64,000 nucleotides of DNA from Salinicoccus sediminis (GCF_000986795.1 NZ_LAYZ01000026.1:62001-126000), one strand, 5' to 3'. Positions 17,017 to 25,974 are shown, numbered from the stretch's first letter. Numbers and translations are program-made. Notes: generated from the sequence alone by a model not told the origin.

Positions 17017-17454
17017 ATGGAACTTTACAGATATGATAAGCAGATGAAAGCTTCACCGGAGGAAATCTTTGATGTGGTGAATGATGATGAAAAACTGAAA
17101 CAGTGGAGTCCCATATTTGAGGGTAACGACTATTTTACAGAGGAAGAACGTGCGAGGGGCACAAAATTCAGGACTAGACTTAAAGTGCTGAATAAAACCT
17201 ATCAGTTCCGTTCACAGATTACAGAATATGAAGAGAATCGGTATGTTAAAGTGCGGACGACTCTTAAGCAGGGCACGATCACCTCAGCTTTCGAACTCGC
17301 TCCATCCAGCAACAATGAAACCCAGGTGACTGTGACAAGCAATTTCGAAGGTGCGGGTAGGAAATACAACCTGATCTTAAGAGGTGCCAAACCGGTGATC
17401 AAGAGGGTGCTGGACAATCAGGTCAACAAGCTCGAACAGATAGCAGCAGAATGA
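17017..17454 (+). CDS. SRPBCC-family (START-like) protein
   Basis: A 145-residue single-domain protein of the SRPBCC/polyketide cyclase-like ligand-binding fold: ELYRYDKQMKASPEEIFDVV at the start, the central FRSQITEYEENRYVKVRT and a C-terminal long helix (KRVLDNQVNKLEQIA). Such proteins bind hydrophobic ligands in a deep cavity; the ligand is unknown. Followed after 18 bases by a nitrilase-family gene with its own AAGGGGTG site, so they are likely one transcript. Confidence 0.78.
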   Translation: MELYRYDKQMKASPEEIFDVVNDDEKLKQWSPIFEGNDYFTEEERARGTKFRTRLKVLNKTYQFRSQITEYEENRYVKVRTTLKQGTITSAFELAPSSNNETQVTVTSNFEGAGRKYNLILRGAKPVIKRVLDNQVNKLEQIAAE

Positions 17455-17472
17455 CTATGAAGGGGTGACGAT

Positions 17473-18270
17473 ATGAACATCAAAATACTTCAGTTTAAAG
17501 TGACATATGGTGATGTCGACAGTAACATCGAAAAGGTGAAAACACTTTTTGAAAAAGAGGATCTTATCGGAATGGATATTGTCGTACTGCCGGAGATGTG
17601 GACGACCGGCTATGACCTGGAAAATGTGGACAGGCTTGCCTGCCGCAGCCTTGAACCGGCAAAAGCCGTCATTTCAGAGCTGGCTGTAAAGTACAATGTC
17701 AATATCGTGGCCGGGTCGGTGGCGAATGCCATCGACGATACCGGCGACATATACAACACAGCATTCGTCATCGACCGCAGCGGGGGACTGGTCTATCAGT
17801 ATTCAAAAATACACCTCGTCCCGATGCTGAACGAACCTGAATATCTGGCCGGCGGCACAGACAAAGTGGATACTTTCGAACTGGAGGGTGAAACATTCGG
17901 ACTCGTCATCTGTTATGACCTCCGGTTCCCGGAATTGTTCAGGGATCTGACGATGAAGGGGGCGACGGCGATATTCGTCGTCGCAGAGTGGCCGCTTGCC
18001 CGTAAAAAACACTGGGAGACGCTGCTCAAGGCCCGTGCGATTGAAAACCAGGGATACATCATCGCTTCGAACACTTACGGAGAGATAGCGGATCAGACAT
18101 TCGCCGGCCGCTCCATGATCATCGGGCCGTTCGGTGATGTGGAGGATGAAGCGGATGACAGCTCAGAAGCTGTTGTAACAGGCGCGACGGAGGGCAAGGA
18201 AGTGGACCGGATAAGGAAGGAAGTCCCCATATTTGACAGCAGGAAACGTGAGATGTACCACTTCCTGTAA
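17473..18270 (+). CDS. carbon-nitrogen hydrolase (nitrilase superfamily)
   Basis: A 265-residue amidase of the nitrilase superfamily. The catalytic triad is intact: Glu41 in VVLPEMWTTGY, Lys in YSKIHLVPMLNEPE, Cys in LVICYDLRFPEL. The short single-domain form and the MWTTGY motif resemble omega-amidase/YafV-like enzymes that hydrolyse alpha-ketoglutaramate or similar amides. Second gene after the SRPBCC protein; its stop nearly touches the stop of the convergent LysR gene. Confidence 0.88.
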   Translation: MNIKILQFKVTYGDVDSNIEKVKTLFEKEDLIGMDIVVLPEMWTTGYDLENVDRLACRSLEPAKAVISELAVKYNVNIVAGSVANAIDDTGDIYNTAFVIDRSGGLVYQYSKIHLVPMLNEPEYLAGGTDKVDTFELEGETFGLVICYDLRFPELFRDLTMKGATAIFVVAEWPLARKKHWETLLKARAIENQGYIIASNTYGEIADQTFAGRSMIIGPFGDVEDEADDSSEAVVTGATEGKEVDRIRKEVPIFDSRKREMYHFL

Positions 18271-18272
18271 AA

Positions 18273-19154
18273 TTATTGGCCGATGTTCCAGTAATCTTTA
18301 CAGTAATCGATCAGAGAGAGCACTTCCCCGGAGTGTTTTCTCTTTTTTAATGTGTTCATATAAATCGTCCGTTTGATGGCCGGCTCGATCTTTATTACGT
18401 TCAGACCGTCCGTGTTGAATGACTGATAATACATCCTCGGGATGACGGCGTAGCCCATGCGCTGGTGCACGAAATTCGTGGCGGCTTCAAAACGGTCGAC
18501 CTCGAGGACGATTGTCGGACGTACATTCATAAGCTGGAAGTAGTCATCAAGGTGCCTTCTCACCTGATACTCGTTGTTGGGCAGTATCAGTGGGAGGTCT
18601 TTGATGGAGATGGATTCCTGATCTGAAAAGTCATCAGACGGTGTGATCAGTACATAATCCTCTTCATAGAGGGCGACTGAATCGATATCCTCATGCTTCA
18701 CGTGTTCATTGGTCAGTCCGATATGGATATCGAAATTTAAAAGAGAATTGACGATACTTGCGTGGTCCAAAATTTCAAGAATCTGGTAATGCTGGCCCGG
18801 ATGCTGTTGATTATGTTTTTGTATGACAATGGGCACCCAGCGGCTCATGGATTCCAGGATGGATATCTTGATCTTCGGGGATTGGCTGACATTCAGATCA
18901 TACATCTTCTCCATGGTCTGATGGTATTCCTCAACCAGTTTCACGGCATGATGGTAGAACTGTATCCCTTTCTCCGTAATCTTTATCGCCTTCGTCGTAC
19001 GGATGAACAACTCGTAGCCCAGGTCATTTTCCATCCGTTTAATGGTTGCCGTAAGCGACGGCTGGCTGATATGTATCATCTTCGCTGCCTGTGTGAAGCT
19101 GTTGTATTTGACTACAGCGATGAAATATTCAAGCTGCTGGATTTTCATGATCAT
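18273..19154 (-). CDS. LysR family transcriptional regulator
   Basis: A 293-residue LysR-type regulator. The N-terminal winged helix is plain (KIQQLEYFIAVVKYNSFTQAAKMIHISQPSLTATIKRME, given here only in pieces: FTQAAKMIH and SQPSLTATIKRME), followed by a periplasmic-binding-like effector domain with ILPNNEYQVRRHLDDYF. The effector and targets cannot be read from sequence. The ATG at 19154 is five bases after AAGGAG; the second Met at 19148 is an alternative. No divergent partner gene lies directly upstream. Confidence 0.85.
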   Translation of the reverse strand: MIMKIQQLEYFIAVVKYNSFTQAAKMIHISQPSLTATIKRMENDLGYELFIRTTKAIKITEKGIQFYHHAVKLVEEYHQTMEKMYDLNVSQSPKIKISILESMSRWVPIVIQKHNQQHPGQHYQILEILDHASIVNSLLNFDIHIGLTNEHVKHEDIDSVALYEEDYVLITPSDDFSDQESISIKDLPLILPNNEYQVRRHLDDYFQLMNVRPTIVLEVDRFEAATNFVHQRMGYAVIPRMYYQSFNTDGLNVIKIEPAIKRTIYMNTLKKRKHSGEVLSLIDYCKDYWNIGQ

Positions 19155-19252
19155 ATCAACTCCTTCATAACTTTGGTTGGTCAATGAACTCACATACAAT
19201 AGTTTATGCCTATATTTTAGCATAGCCCGGAAACATCAGTGTCCGTGACGAG

Positions 19253-19290
19253 AAAAAGTAACAGACGGACTTTTCCGGCTGTTACTTTTA
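19253..19290 (-). terminator. terminator of the frameshifted NAD(P)-binding gene
   Basis: AAAAGTAACAG pairs with CTGTTACTTTT. It lies just after the stop of the gene at 19303 read on the minus strand. Confidence 0.7.
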
Positions 19291-19302
19291 AATTTTCAAT
19301 AA

Positions 19303-19955
19303 TTATTTGAACGGTCGGCGCTGGCCCTCCACCGCATTTTTTACAGGTATATTGCCATCCGTCAGTTCAATGATCAACTGCAATATTTCGTCCTGCCCCA
19401 ACAGTTCTGCAATCACAGCTGCTACGTTTTCACGGGAGACATCTCCGTACTCTATTGCCGGTCCGATGGTAACCTGGCCGGTTCCAGCTTCATCGGTCAG
19501 TGTGCCAGGCCGGACGATGGTCCAATCAAGTCCTGAGTTTACGAGGGCGACATCCGCCTTGCGTTTCATCTTCATATAGAATTCGAAGCTGTCCGGCATA
19601 TCTTTATCTCTCCATGCATCCGGGAATGCAGAGACAAGAATGAAGCGCTCGACACCGGCGCCCTTGGCTGCTTCAATCATCTTGGAAACCCCGTCGCCAT
19701 CAATCTTTTCTGTGTATTCCACTCCTGCACCACCAGCAGAGAAAACAATGGCATTCAGCCCATCAAATGCACTTATGCATTCTTCAACCGGCGTATCTAT
19801 GATGTCCGCCAGTTTCGATGCTACTCCGAGGGATTCTAGTTTTTCAGCCTGTCCCTTTTTGCATATGAAACCAAGAACCTCCTCACCGCAGTCTGTCAGT
19901 ATTTTGCCGAGCCTTTGTCCAATGCTGCCGTTCGCTCCGATGATTCCGACTTCAT
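19303..19955 (-). pseudogene. NAD(P)-binding (NmrA/atypical SDR) protein, frameshift at codon 2
   Basis: A minus-strand frame of about 217 codons encodes a full NAD(P)-binding Rossmann protein: VGIIGANGSIGQRLGKIL at the start, VFSAGGAGVEYTEKIDGDG, FILVSAFPDAWRD and a C-terminus ending AVEGQRRPFK. It resembles YwnB/YhfK-like atypical SDRs. The only ATG with a proper AAGGAG site (ATG at 19955) is in the wrong frame: ATGAAGTCGG runs to a stop after about 19 codons, whereas one extra A (ATGAAAGTCGG) would give MKVGIIGANG. No other good start lies upstream before a stop codon. Either a fresh null mutation or a base-call error in an A run. Confidence 0.7.
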
Positions 19956-20273
19956 TCGTATTTCTCCTTGTGGTTGAATATTAATATAGCATAAGGCTTG
20001 AAGCAGGCTTTAGGTCAAAGTAAATGCCTTGAAATTGAAAATAATGAACTGGAGTATCAGTGAGAGTGTATAAAAATTGGACCTATCCATTACTATATTT
20101 CGTTATTACGATCAGGGTATGAAACTCATTGTTTTATATGTAACATGGATATATTGCTGCATTTAATCAGATTTTCAGGGTATTCATCTACAGTATGTGA
20201 AATTTAGAAGTACACATCCTTTTGGATGCACTTTGTCATTTTTAAGAATTAAGGAAGTCAGGTGAGGATTTTC
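19956..20273. other. intergenic region before PTS gene
   Basis: About 318 bases without a gene. I see only a short hairpin (CATCC-TTTT-GGATG at 20214-20227) followed by a T-rich tract 40 bases before the PTS gene. It could be a weak attenuator, but no antiterminator-binding sequence is evident. Confidence 0.4.
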
Positions 20274-21740
20274 ATGTCCAAGAAGAAGAAAGATTACCAG
20301 TCTCTGGCGGAAGAGGTCATCGAACTGCTCGGTGGGGAAGAGAACATCGACAATGTAATCCATTGTGTGACACGTCTGCGTTTTTACTTAAAGGATGATG
20401 CCGGGCCTGAGACTGAAAAGATAAAAGCGCTCAACGGCGTCATGGGTGTGGTGGAAGCGGGCGGTCAGTATCAGGTGGTCGTGGGTCCGGCCGTGGATGA
20501 CATTTACAGAGAGGTCATGGCCCGGCTGCCTGAAAATGAGGATCAACCTATGGATGATGAAGGAGTTTCATCTAAACCAGAACACAAAACTTTCTGGGGG
20601 ATAATGGGTCACAATTTCAATAAATTCATCGGTGTCATCACCGGCTCGGTCATGCCGATCATAAACATTCTCGCCGCAGCTGGGATCATCAAAGGTCTGC
20701 TTGCCGTGCTGACGTCAGCGGATATCATTTCCGATTCCGGTACTGCCTATCTGATTCTCAATGCAATGGCGGATGCGGTATTCTACTTCCTGCCTGTGCT
20801 GGTCGGCTTCAATGCTGCGAAACGTCTGAACGGAAACCCGCTGCTGACTGCCGTCATCGGTGGTGTCATCATCCATCCGACCATACTGGAAGCGGCGAAC
20901 AGCGAGTCGAGCATCTTTACGCTCAGCAGTTTCGACTTTCCCTTCATGGCCTATACATACTCCATTTTCCCGATGATACTTGCTGCCTGGATGGTAAAGG
21001 TACTGGAGAATTGGCTGAAAAGATGGGTGTCCGCCTATATCCAGGCGATTTTCATCCCCATCGCTGTAATCGGAGTCGTGTCGACTGTCACACTAATCGT
21101 CACCGGGCCTGTGCTGGTCGGCTTCTCATCGCTGCTCGCCAACGGACTGGAAGCCATGCTGAGCCTGAATGCTCCGGTTTTCGGCGCGGTCATCAATGCG
21201 TTCTATCAGCTGCTGGTCGTCTTCGGCCTCCACTGGGGCATCATCCCGGTCTATGTGAATGACTTTGCGACTCTGGGCTACAGCTATCTGTCAGCAATGG
21301 TCAGTGCGACCATAGTGGGGCAGGCCGGTGCCGCGCTGGGGGTCGCGGTGAAAACCAAAAAAGCGGATATCAAGGAACTCGGTTATGCCGGTGCATTTTC
21401 GGCATTTTTCGGCATTACAGAACCGGCGATCTACGGCATCAACCTGCGCTTCCGCAGACCGTTCATCTGTGCAAGCATCGCCAGTGCAGTGGGCGGGCTG
21501 CTTACAGGCCTGCTCGGCGTCAACATGTGGAGCATCATCGGATCGATCATCGGTCTGCCATCATTCATCGACCCGGAACATGGCATTACCGCAAACTTCT
21601 GGTACGCAATACTTGTGACCGCTGTGACACTGTTCCTGGCATTCGGACTGACATATATATGGGGATACAATGACAATATGGAAATGGCCGGGAAGCGTAA
21701 GAAACCAGAAAATCCTGCGAAAAAGAATTTTTCGAAGTGA
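20274..21740 (+). CDS. PTS transporter subunit EIIBC (glucoside family)
   Basis: A 488-residue sugar phosphotransferase transporter. The EIIB domain comes first, with the phosphorylated Cys in NVIHCVTRLRFYLKD near residue 31, followed by a variable linker and an EIIC domain of about ten membrane segments (FIGVITGSVMPIINILAAAG, SAFFGITEPAIYGINLRFRRPF). There is no EIIA domain and no EIIA gene nearby, so it must borrow a general EIIA. This EIIBC layout is the beta-glucoside/sucrose/trehalose group; the sugar cannot be named. ATG at 20274 with GGTGAGG; a GTG at 20262 is possible. Confidence 0.87.
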   Translation: MSKKKKDYQSLAEEVIELLGGEENIDNVIHCVTRLRFYLKDDAGPETEKIKALNGVMGVVEAGGQYQVVVGPAVDDIYREVMARLPENEDQPMDDEGVSSKPEHKTFWGIMGHNFNKFIGVITGSVMPIINILAAAGIIKGLLAVLTSADIISDSGTAYLILNAMADAVFYFLPVLVGFNAAKRLNGNPLLTAVIGGVIIHPTILEAANSESSIFTLSSFDFPFMAYTYSIFPMILAAWMVKVLENWLKRWVSAYIQAIFIPIAVIGVVSTVTLIVTGPVLVGFSSLLANGLEAMLSLNAPVFGAVINAFYQLLVVFGLHWGIIPVYVNDFATLGYSYLSAMVSATIVGQAGAALGVAVKTKKADIKELGYAGAFSAFFGITEPAIYGINLRFRRPFICASIASAVGGLLTGLLGVNMWSIIGSIIGLPSFIDPEHGITANFWYAILVTAVTLFLAFGLTYIWGYNDNMEMAGKRKKPENPAKKNFSK

Positions 21741-21785
21741 ATGGCAAATGTACTATCAGAGATCCAAAATAACAGGAGGCTTATT

Positions 21786-22586
21786 ATGGAGTCGAATTTA
21801 AATATAAGCAGTGAAATTTACGATATCCCGGCTGTAATCAATATTCCGGATACGAATTATGGTGTTTTTCCTGCAGTGATCTTATGTCATGGCACTGCAT
21901 CGCAGAAAAATGAAGTCGGGGATTTATTCGTAAAATTGGGGGATAAAATGGCTGAAGCCGGCATCGCCTCCATCCGTTTCGATTTTGCCGGGTGCGGCGA
22001 CAGCAAGGCGGATCAGACAGATCTCACTTTTTACGGAGAAGTTTCCGATACTGAAAAAGTCTATGAATATCTCGTTGGCCATGAAAGCATCGATTCAGAC
22101 AGAATCGGCATTGTGGGATTCAGTCAGGGGGCCCGCGTGATGGCGGAGTTTCTTGGGGGGCATACGGACTCCATCAAAGCTGCAGTGAGCCTGTCCGGAG
22201 CATGCCATAACGGTGAAGGGGTCTTCAGAGGCTGGTTTGAACGATACCATGATGAGCTCGAAGAGAACGGATATGCAGAGATTCCAATGGGATGGAGAGA
22301 GGATCTCATCCTCTCAGCAAAATGGTTTGATGACATCAAATCGTCCAGTCCAATGGAGGAACTCAAAAAATATGAAGGGTGCATTCTGGCAGTTTCAGGG
22401 ACAGATGATGAACTGGTCCCTTATAGGCATGTGCATGAAATATTAGACGCATGCAGCAAGGCAGAAATGAGGGATTTGAAGATCATTAAAGATGCAGATC
22501 ATATTTTCAATTGCCTGGATGCTGAAAAAAGCAAAGCAGAATATGTCTTGGATTGTGTCAGCAGTTGGATGTACAGGCATATCTGA
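21786..22586 (+). CDS. alpha/beta hydrolase (serine hydrolase)
   Basis: A 266-residue alpha/beta hydrolase. The oxyanion strand reads AVILCHGTASQKNE, then RFDFAGCGDS, the nucleophile elbow GIVGFSQGAR (Ser), an acid in AVSGTDDELVP and the catalytic His in IKDADHIF. It resembles Ser aminopeptidase S33-like or acyl esterases. The ATG at 21786 has an AGGAGG site seven bases upstream; a long frame from 21741 has none. It lies 45 bases after the PTS gene, so cotranscription is possible, for example to process an acylated sugar, which is inference. Confidence 0.82.
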   Translation: MESNLNISSEIYDIPAVINIPDTNYGVFPAVILCHGTASQKNEVGDLFVKLGDKMAEAGIASIRFDFAGCGDSKADQTDLTFYGEVSDTEKVYEYLVGHESIDSDRIGIVGFSQGARVMAEFLGGHTDSIKAAVSLSGACHNGEGVFRGWFERYHDELEENGYAEIPMGWREDLILSAKWFDDIKSSSPMEELKKYEGCILAVSGTDDELVPYRHVHEILDACSKAEMRDLKIIKDADHIFNCLDAEKSKAEYVLDCVSSWMYRHI

Positions 22587-22662
22587 ATATAATTTAACCG
22601 GGTCACTCTGCGTGTGAAACCTCTATGAAAACAGGGTGTAACATTACTGTCAGGAGGCGGTT

Positions 22663-22914
22663 TTGATATTAACTATGGATTCAAAAATTAATAAGCAAAT
22701 CGCACAAAACTCAGCACTGGAAGGTATGCAGGTTTCAAAAGAAAAACAAAAATTGATAATGATATGGACTTTTCACTTATTGTTTTCAAACAATCTGTCA
22801 ACTTACATTCAGAGATATGAATCTCATCCGGACGTGAATCCCTCATTCTCTTTTAATGGTTCATCCTGTCAATCCCGTGGTATTGATATGTATATCGATA
22901 AAAGGGACAGGTGA
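22663..22914 (+). CDS. small protein, possibly a degraded VbhA-like antitoxin
   Basis: An AGGAGG site sits five bases before a TTG at 22663, opening 83 codons. The first 30 residues include INKQIAQNSALEGMQVSKEK, which recalls the N-x-A-L-E-G motif of VbhA-type antitoxins that pair with Fic toxins. After about residue 32 the sequence looks random; reading one base over after the A run at 22745-22750 gives DNDMDFSLIVFKQSVNLHSE and a stop at 22820, a more protein-like ending. So the displayed frame may be a frameshifted one. No Fic toxin gene is nearby. Weak assignment. Confidence 0.4.
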   Translation: MILTMDSKINKQIAQNSALEGMQVSKEKQKLIMIWTFHLLFSNNLSTYIQRYESHPDVNPSFSFNGSSCQSRGIDMYIDKRDR

Positions 22915-22918
22915 TCAC

Positions 22919-23338
22919 GTGGAACGTTCTGAAGCTGTAAAACGCATCACTGAAATACTGAGTGAATCGAAAATCGGTGTCTTATCCACGGCACATAACA
23001 ATGAGCCGAATGCGCGCTACATGTGGTTCTACAATGACGGTCTGACATTGTATGCGAAGACCAATGATGCATCGCAGAAATATGATGAGCTGAAGGATAA
23101 TCCGAAAGCGCATGTGCTGCTCGGTTTCCATGACTCACCGACTCATGCTTTTGTGGAATTTTACGGTGAGGTTGAGAGGATAGACGATCAGGAGACGATC
23201 GACTGGCTGTGGGAAGAAGCGGATAAGGAATTTTTTGATTCCAAGGAAAACCCGCACCTGAAAGCACTGAAAATTACGCCGAGTGCCATCAAGATAATGA
23301 ATGACGATGAATTTGAAGATGTTAAGTTGTCACTGTAA
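22919..23338 (+). CDS. pyridoxamine 5'-phosphate oxidase-like (general stress) protein
   Basis: A 139-residue split-barrel flavin-binding protein of the PNPOx-like general stress protein 26 group: IGVLSTAHNNEPNARYMWFY at the start, then YAKTNDASQKYDELKDNPKAHVLLGF, AFVEFYGEVERIDD and KALKITPSAIKIM. It probably binds FMN or F420-like cofactor; no reaction is established. GTG start at 22919, five bases after the stop of the small gene before it, implying translational coupling or a weak own site (AGGTGAT). A terminator follows. Confidence 0.83.
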   Translation: MERSEAVKRITEILSESKIGVLSTAHNNEPNARYMWFYNDGLTLYAKTNDASQKYDELKDNPKAHVLLGFHDSPTHAFVEFYGEVERIDDQETIDWLWEEADKEFFDSKENPHLKALKITPSAIKIMNDDEFEDVKLSL

Positions 23339-23356
23339 AAATGAAGAGACTTTCAT

Positions 23357-23394
23357 GAGTCTGTCCGACAACGCCGGATGGACTTTCTTTTTAT
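23357..23394 (+). terminator. intrinsic terminator
   Basis: AGTCTGTCCG pairs imperfectly with CGGATGGACT, followed by TTCTTTTTA. Confidence 0.7.
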
Positions 23395-23450
23395 CAGTCC
23401 CGGGAATTGGGTAAAGACAACTATGAACGGACACCGAAGGAGTGAATCGA

Positions 23451-23942
23451 ATGCTTGCTTATGTATGGGCGGAAGATGAAAACAGATTGATTGGAAAAGG
23501 GGCCGGGCTGCCGTGGCGCCTGCCGGCGGACGTCGCCTTCTTTAAAAGGGTAACAATGCGCGGGGATATGGTGACAGGCAGGAAAACCTATGAGACGATC
23601 CCGAACCGGCCGCTGCCTGGCCGTCGCAATATCATTTTGACGGCACAGAGAGATTACGAGGCACCAGGGGCAATCGTGGTCCATACGAAAGAGGAAGTGC
23701 TGGAACTTGAAGAGAAGAATGATGAAGATCTGTACATCATCGGCGGGGCAGCACTCTTCAAAATTTTTGAGGAGGAAGTGGATGAACTGTACCGCACCAT
23801 AATCCATGATTCATTTGAAGGGGACACATACTTTCCCGAGAGCTTTAATTACGAGGCATTTGAACTGGTGAAAACCGAAAAAGGGATTGTCGATGAGAAG
23901 AATAAGTATGAGCATACATTTGAATTGTGGAGAAGGAAATAG
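23451..23942 (+). CDS. folA: dihydrofolate reductase
   Basis: A 163-residue dihydrofolate reductase making tetrahydrofolate with NADPH. LPWRLPADVAFFKRVTMRG carries the substrate-contacting Trp and the acidic residue (Asp28 region), MVTGRKTYETIP binds NADPH, and LYIIGGAALFKIF is the conserved G-G loop. Length is normal. The ATG at 23451 is nine bases after GAAGGAG; an in-frame GTG at 23442 overlaps the site. No thyA is adjacent, unlike many Firmicutes. A strong terminator follows. Confidence 0.92.
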   Translation: MLAYVWAEDENRLIGKGAGLPWRLPADVAFFKRVTMRGDMVTGRKTYETIPNRPLPGRRNIILTAQRDYEAPGAIVVHTKEEVLELEEKNDEDLYIIGGAALFKIFEEEVDELYRTIIHDSFEGDTYFPESFNYEAFELVKTEKGIVDEKNKYEHTFELWRRK

Positions 23943-23952
23943 GTTCATGAAC

Positions 23953-23981
23953 AAAAAAGCAGCCATTGGCTGCTTTTTTTC
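23953..23981. terminator. bidirectional terminator
   Basis: AAAAAAGCAGCC pairs with GGCTGCTTTTTT over a three-base loop. It lies between the convergent folA and hydrolase genes and is T-ended on both strands. Confidence 0.9.
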
Positions 23982-23988
23982 AATACGT

Positions 23989-24696
23989 CTAACCCATGCC
24001 CTGTATGTATTCCATTATCGACTTGGAAAATGCTTCGGGATTATCATGGTTGAGCAGATGCCCGCCCTTATCTATCACTGAAACCTCAGCCCTTTCATTT
24101 ACATATTCATCAATTGTTTCGAGCTCATGATCGCTTTCACTTCCTGTGATTATATGGACGGGGAGGTTTTCTTCCAGTACCTCAGCGTTTTTACTGAATG
24201 GATACCATGATTGATTCCTTGTTATATCAAGGAACTGTCTCCAGTCCGGAGGATGGATGTTATCAAAATATGATGCTGTTTCTTTGCTTTCCAATACTTT
24301 GCTTTGCATCTCAACTTCATTTTTATGGAGTTCGATATAATTATGGGGTTCTTTGAACATGAGCCCCGAGAGTGTCAGTGATTTAACTGATGATTTATAT
24401 TTCAATGCAAAATGAACTGCAACCAAAGCGCCGACAGAGACACCGACCAGATGCATGTTTTTAATCTTTAAATGTTTAACGGTTTCCGCCAGGTCATCAG
24501 CAGCGTTTTCGAAATAATTTTCGAGACTGTCACAGACGGATTTCCCATGACCTCGCAGATCGGGAAGTAGAATGCGGTGCCTGTCATCGAAATAGGGGAG
24601 GAGCTTTTCAAAATCTGTAAGACCGGTCTGTAACCCTGAATGCAGGAAAATGACCGTTTCTTCTCCGTGACCAAAATCTTCAGTATATAAAATCAT
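23989..24696 (-). CDS. alpha/beta hydrolase
   Basis: A 235-residue alpha/beta hydrolase of the epoxide hydrolase/lipase-like group. VIFLHSGLQTGLTDFEKLLP is the oxyanion region, LPDLRGHGKS the strand 4 motif, HLVGVSVGALVAVHFALKY the nucleophile elbow (Ser), SESDHELE holds the acid and KGGHLLNHDNPEAFS the catalytic His. Substrate unknown. It starts at ATG 24696 with a GGTGG site and stands alone, convergent with folA. Confidence 0.85.
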   Translation of the reverse strand: MILYTEDFGHGEETVIFLHSGLQTGLTDFEKLLPYFDDRHRILLPDLRGHGKSVCDSLENYFENAADDLAETVKHLKIKNMHLVGVSVGALVAVHFALKYKSSVKSLTLSGLMFKEPHNYIELHKNEVEMQSKVLESKETASYFDNIHPPDWRQFLDITRNQSWYPFSKNAEVLEENLPVHIITGSESDHELETIDEYVNERAEVSVIDKGGHLLNHDNPEAFSKSIMEYIQGMG

Positions 24697-24817
24697 CTTT
24701 TACACCACCTGTAGGCTACTCTATTGGAAAACTTTGTATATCGTTGATTATACCCATGGCCGGATTGTATGCAATTGACATATAATATGGAATTGAAACA
24801 CCATTCTGATAGTGTTA

Positions 24818-25540
24818 TCAGTCGGTAATATTCTTTTCCACTTCCCTGGCAATGCCTTCTGCACCGTCTGCATTGGGGTGCACGCCGTCAAGCTGGAACC
24901 AGTCTCTCCTCTCCTCTGTATGCTGGTTGATGTCGATGAGCCCTGCATCTTTTTCGGCTGAGACCTCTTTGATGATTTCTGTGATCTTATCAATATTTTC
25001 GTTGTTTATATCACCGGGTCTGTCCGCTTCGTTGAATGCCGCAGGCGGGGTGGCCAGATAGATTTCTGTATCCGGGTTATGTTCGGCATAGGTATCCACC
25101 AGTTCTGAATACTCTTCCCTGAACTGTTCGCGGCCGTTCCAATTTGTGCTTTTGGAGTCATTGGTGCCGAGCATGATCACAGTGATATCCGGGTTGAAAT
25201 CGAGGCTGTTCTGGTACTCCTCGGTCACATCGTAGGGAAAGTCTGCGCTTTTCATGGCGGCATAGTTGTTCGCTCCAAAGTTGCCGACCCAGTATCCCCC
25301 GCCCAAGAGGGAGTCCAGCTTTGCCGGATATGCATTTTCTGATCTATTGTTTATCAGCAGCCCGTATGTTGTGCTGTCACCGACCGCCGCCACCTTGATG
25401 TCATCGTGGTCTCCTTCTGATGTACTGCCGGCACCGGGGGCGGGGGACCTGAAATAGCCGGCGGTGAAATATATGGCGGCGGCCAATATAATAGCGGCAG
25501 AAGCGCCAGTCAATATCCATTTGAATACTTTTCTGTCCAT
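24818..25540 (-). CDS. SGNH/GDSL-type hydrolase, membrane-anchored or secreted
   Basis: A 240-residue protein. One N-terminal membrane segment (ILTGASAAIILAAAIYFTAGY) is followed by a short Pro/Gly/Ser linker and an SGNH hydrolase domain: block I VAAVGDSTTYGLL with the Ser, block II Gly in NFGANNYAAM, block III IMLGTNDSKS with the Asn, and the last Asp/His as LDGVHPNADGAEGIA. All four catalytic positions are intact. It is predicted to act outside the membrane on an ester, possibly a cell-wall or lipid acyl group. ATG at 25540 follows AGGTGATT. Confidence 0.85.
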   Translation of the reverse strand: MDRKVFKWILTGASAAIILAAAIYFTAGYFRSPAPGAGSTSEGDHDDIKVAAVGDSTTYGLLINNRSENAYPAKLDSLLGGGYWVGNFGANNYAAMKSADFPYDVTEEYQNSLDFNPDITVIMLGTNDSKSTNWNGREQFREEYSELVDTYAEHNPDTEIYLATPPAAFNEADRPGDINNENIDKITEIIKEVSAEKDAGLIDINQHTEERRDWFQLDGVHPNADGAEGIAREVEKNITD

Positions 25541-25738
25541 AGAATCACCTGGATTATATTGATATGCTGCATTGCAGCTGTTCATTGGTTACATTTTACT
25601 TGAATCCAGGGAAAGGTCAATCCTAAAGGATATATGGAGATCAATATCCCGGATGCAACCGTAATGAAGGCATAGCAGACCACTATTCAGGGTATTGTAA
25701 TTACATGTCTTTCTATAAAAAGGTCGGCAGGTGATACT

Positions 25739-25921
25739 ATGATCCTGAGGATAATAGTGAGTACAGTGGTACTGATACTGTTCTCAATCCCTCTCATTTC
25801 GACGATACGCAAAGAATACCGGGAGAATAACCGTGTGTCCAAATGGAGTGTGTTCTTCCTTGTGCTTGCCGTACTGCTCTGGCTTGCACTGGTGATTTCA
25901 TTCTTTGCCTATATTATGTAA
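25739..25921 (+). CDS. small two-helix membrane protein
   Basis: Sixty residues with two hydrophobic helices (IIVSTVVLILFSIPLIS and VFFLVLAVLLWLALVISFF) joined by a charged loop, RKEYRENNRVSKW. The gene has a plausible AGGTGAT site seven bases before the ATG and its own downstream terminator, which supports it being real. No family recognised. Confidence 0.6.
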   Translation: MILRIIVSTVVLILFSIPLISTIRKEYRENNRVSKWSVFFLVLAVLLWLALVISFFAYIM

Positions 25922-25925
25922 CAGT

Positions 25926-25964
25926 AAGATGAGGTTCCCGGAAAATGACGGGAACCTCATCTTT
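25926..25964. terminator. bidirectional terminator
   Basis: AAGATGAGGTTCCCG pairs fully with CGGGAACCTCATCTT around eight bases. It separates the small membrane protein from the convergent gldA. Confidence 0.85.
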
Positions 25965-25974
25965 GATCCGTGTA

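Noticed and set aside
19956-20273. BglG/LicT-type antiterminator site before the PTS gene
   Set aside because: No conserved RAT sequence or full terminator is seen, only a five-base-pair hairpin.
24760-24800. Promoter-like TTGACATATAAT
   Set aside because: The -35 and -10 like strings are directly adjacent, with no spacer and no gene to serve in that direction.
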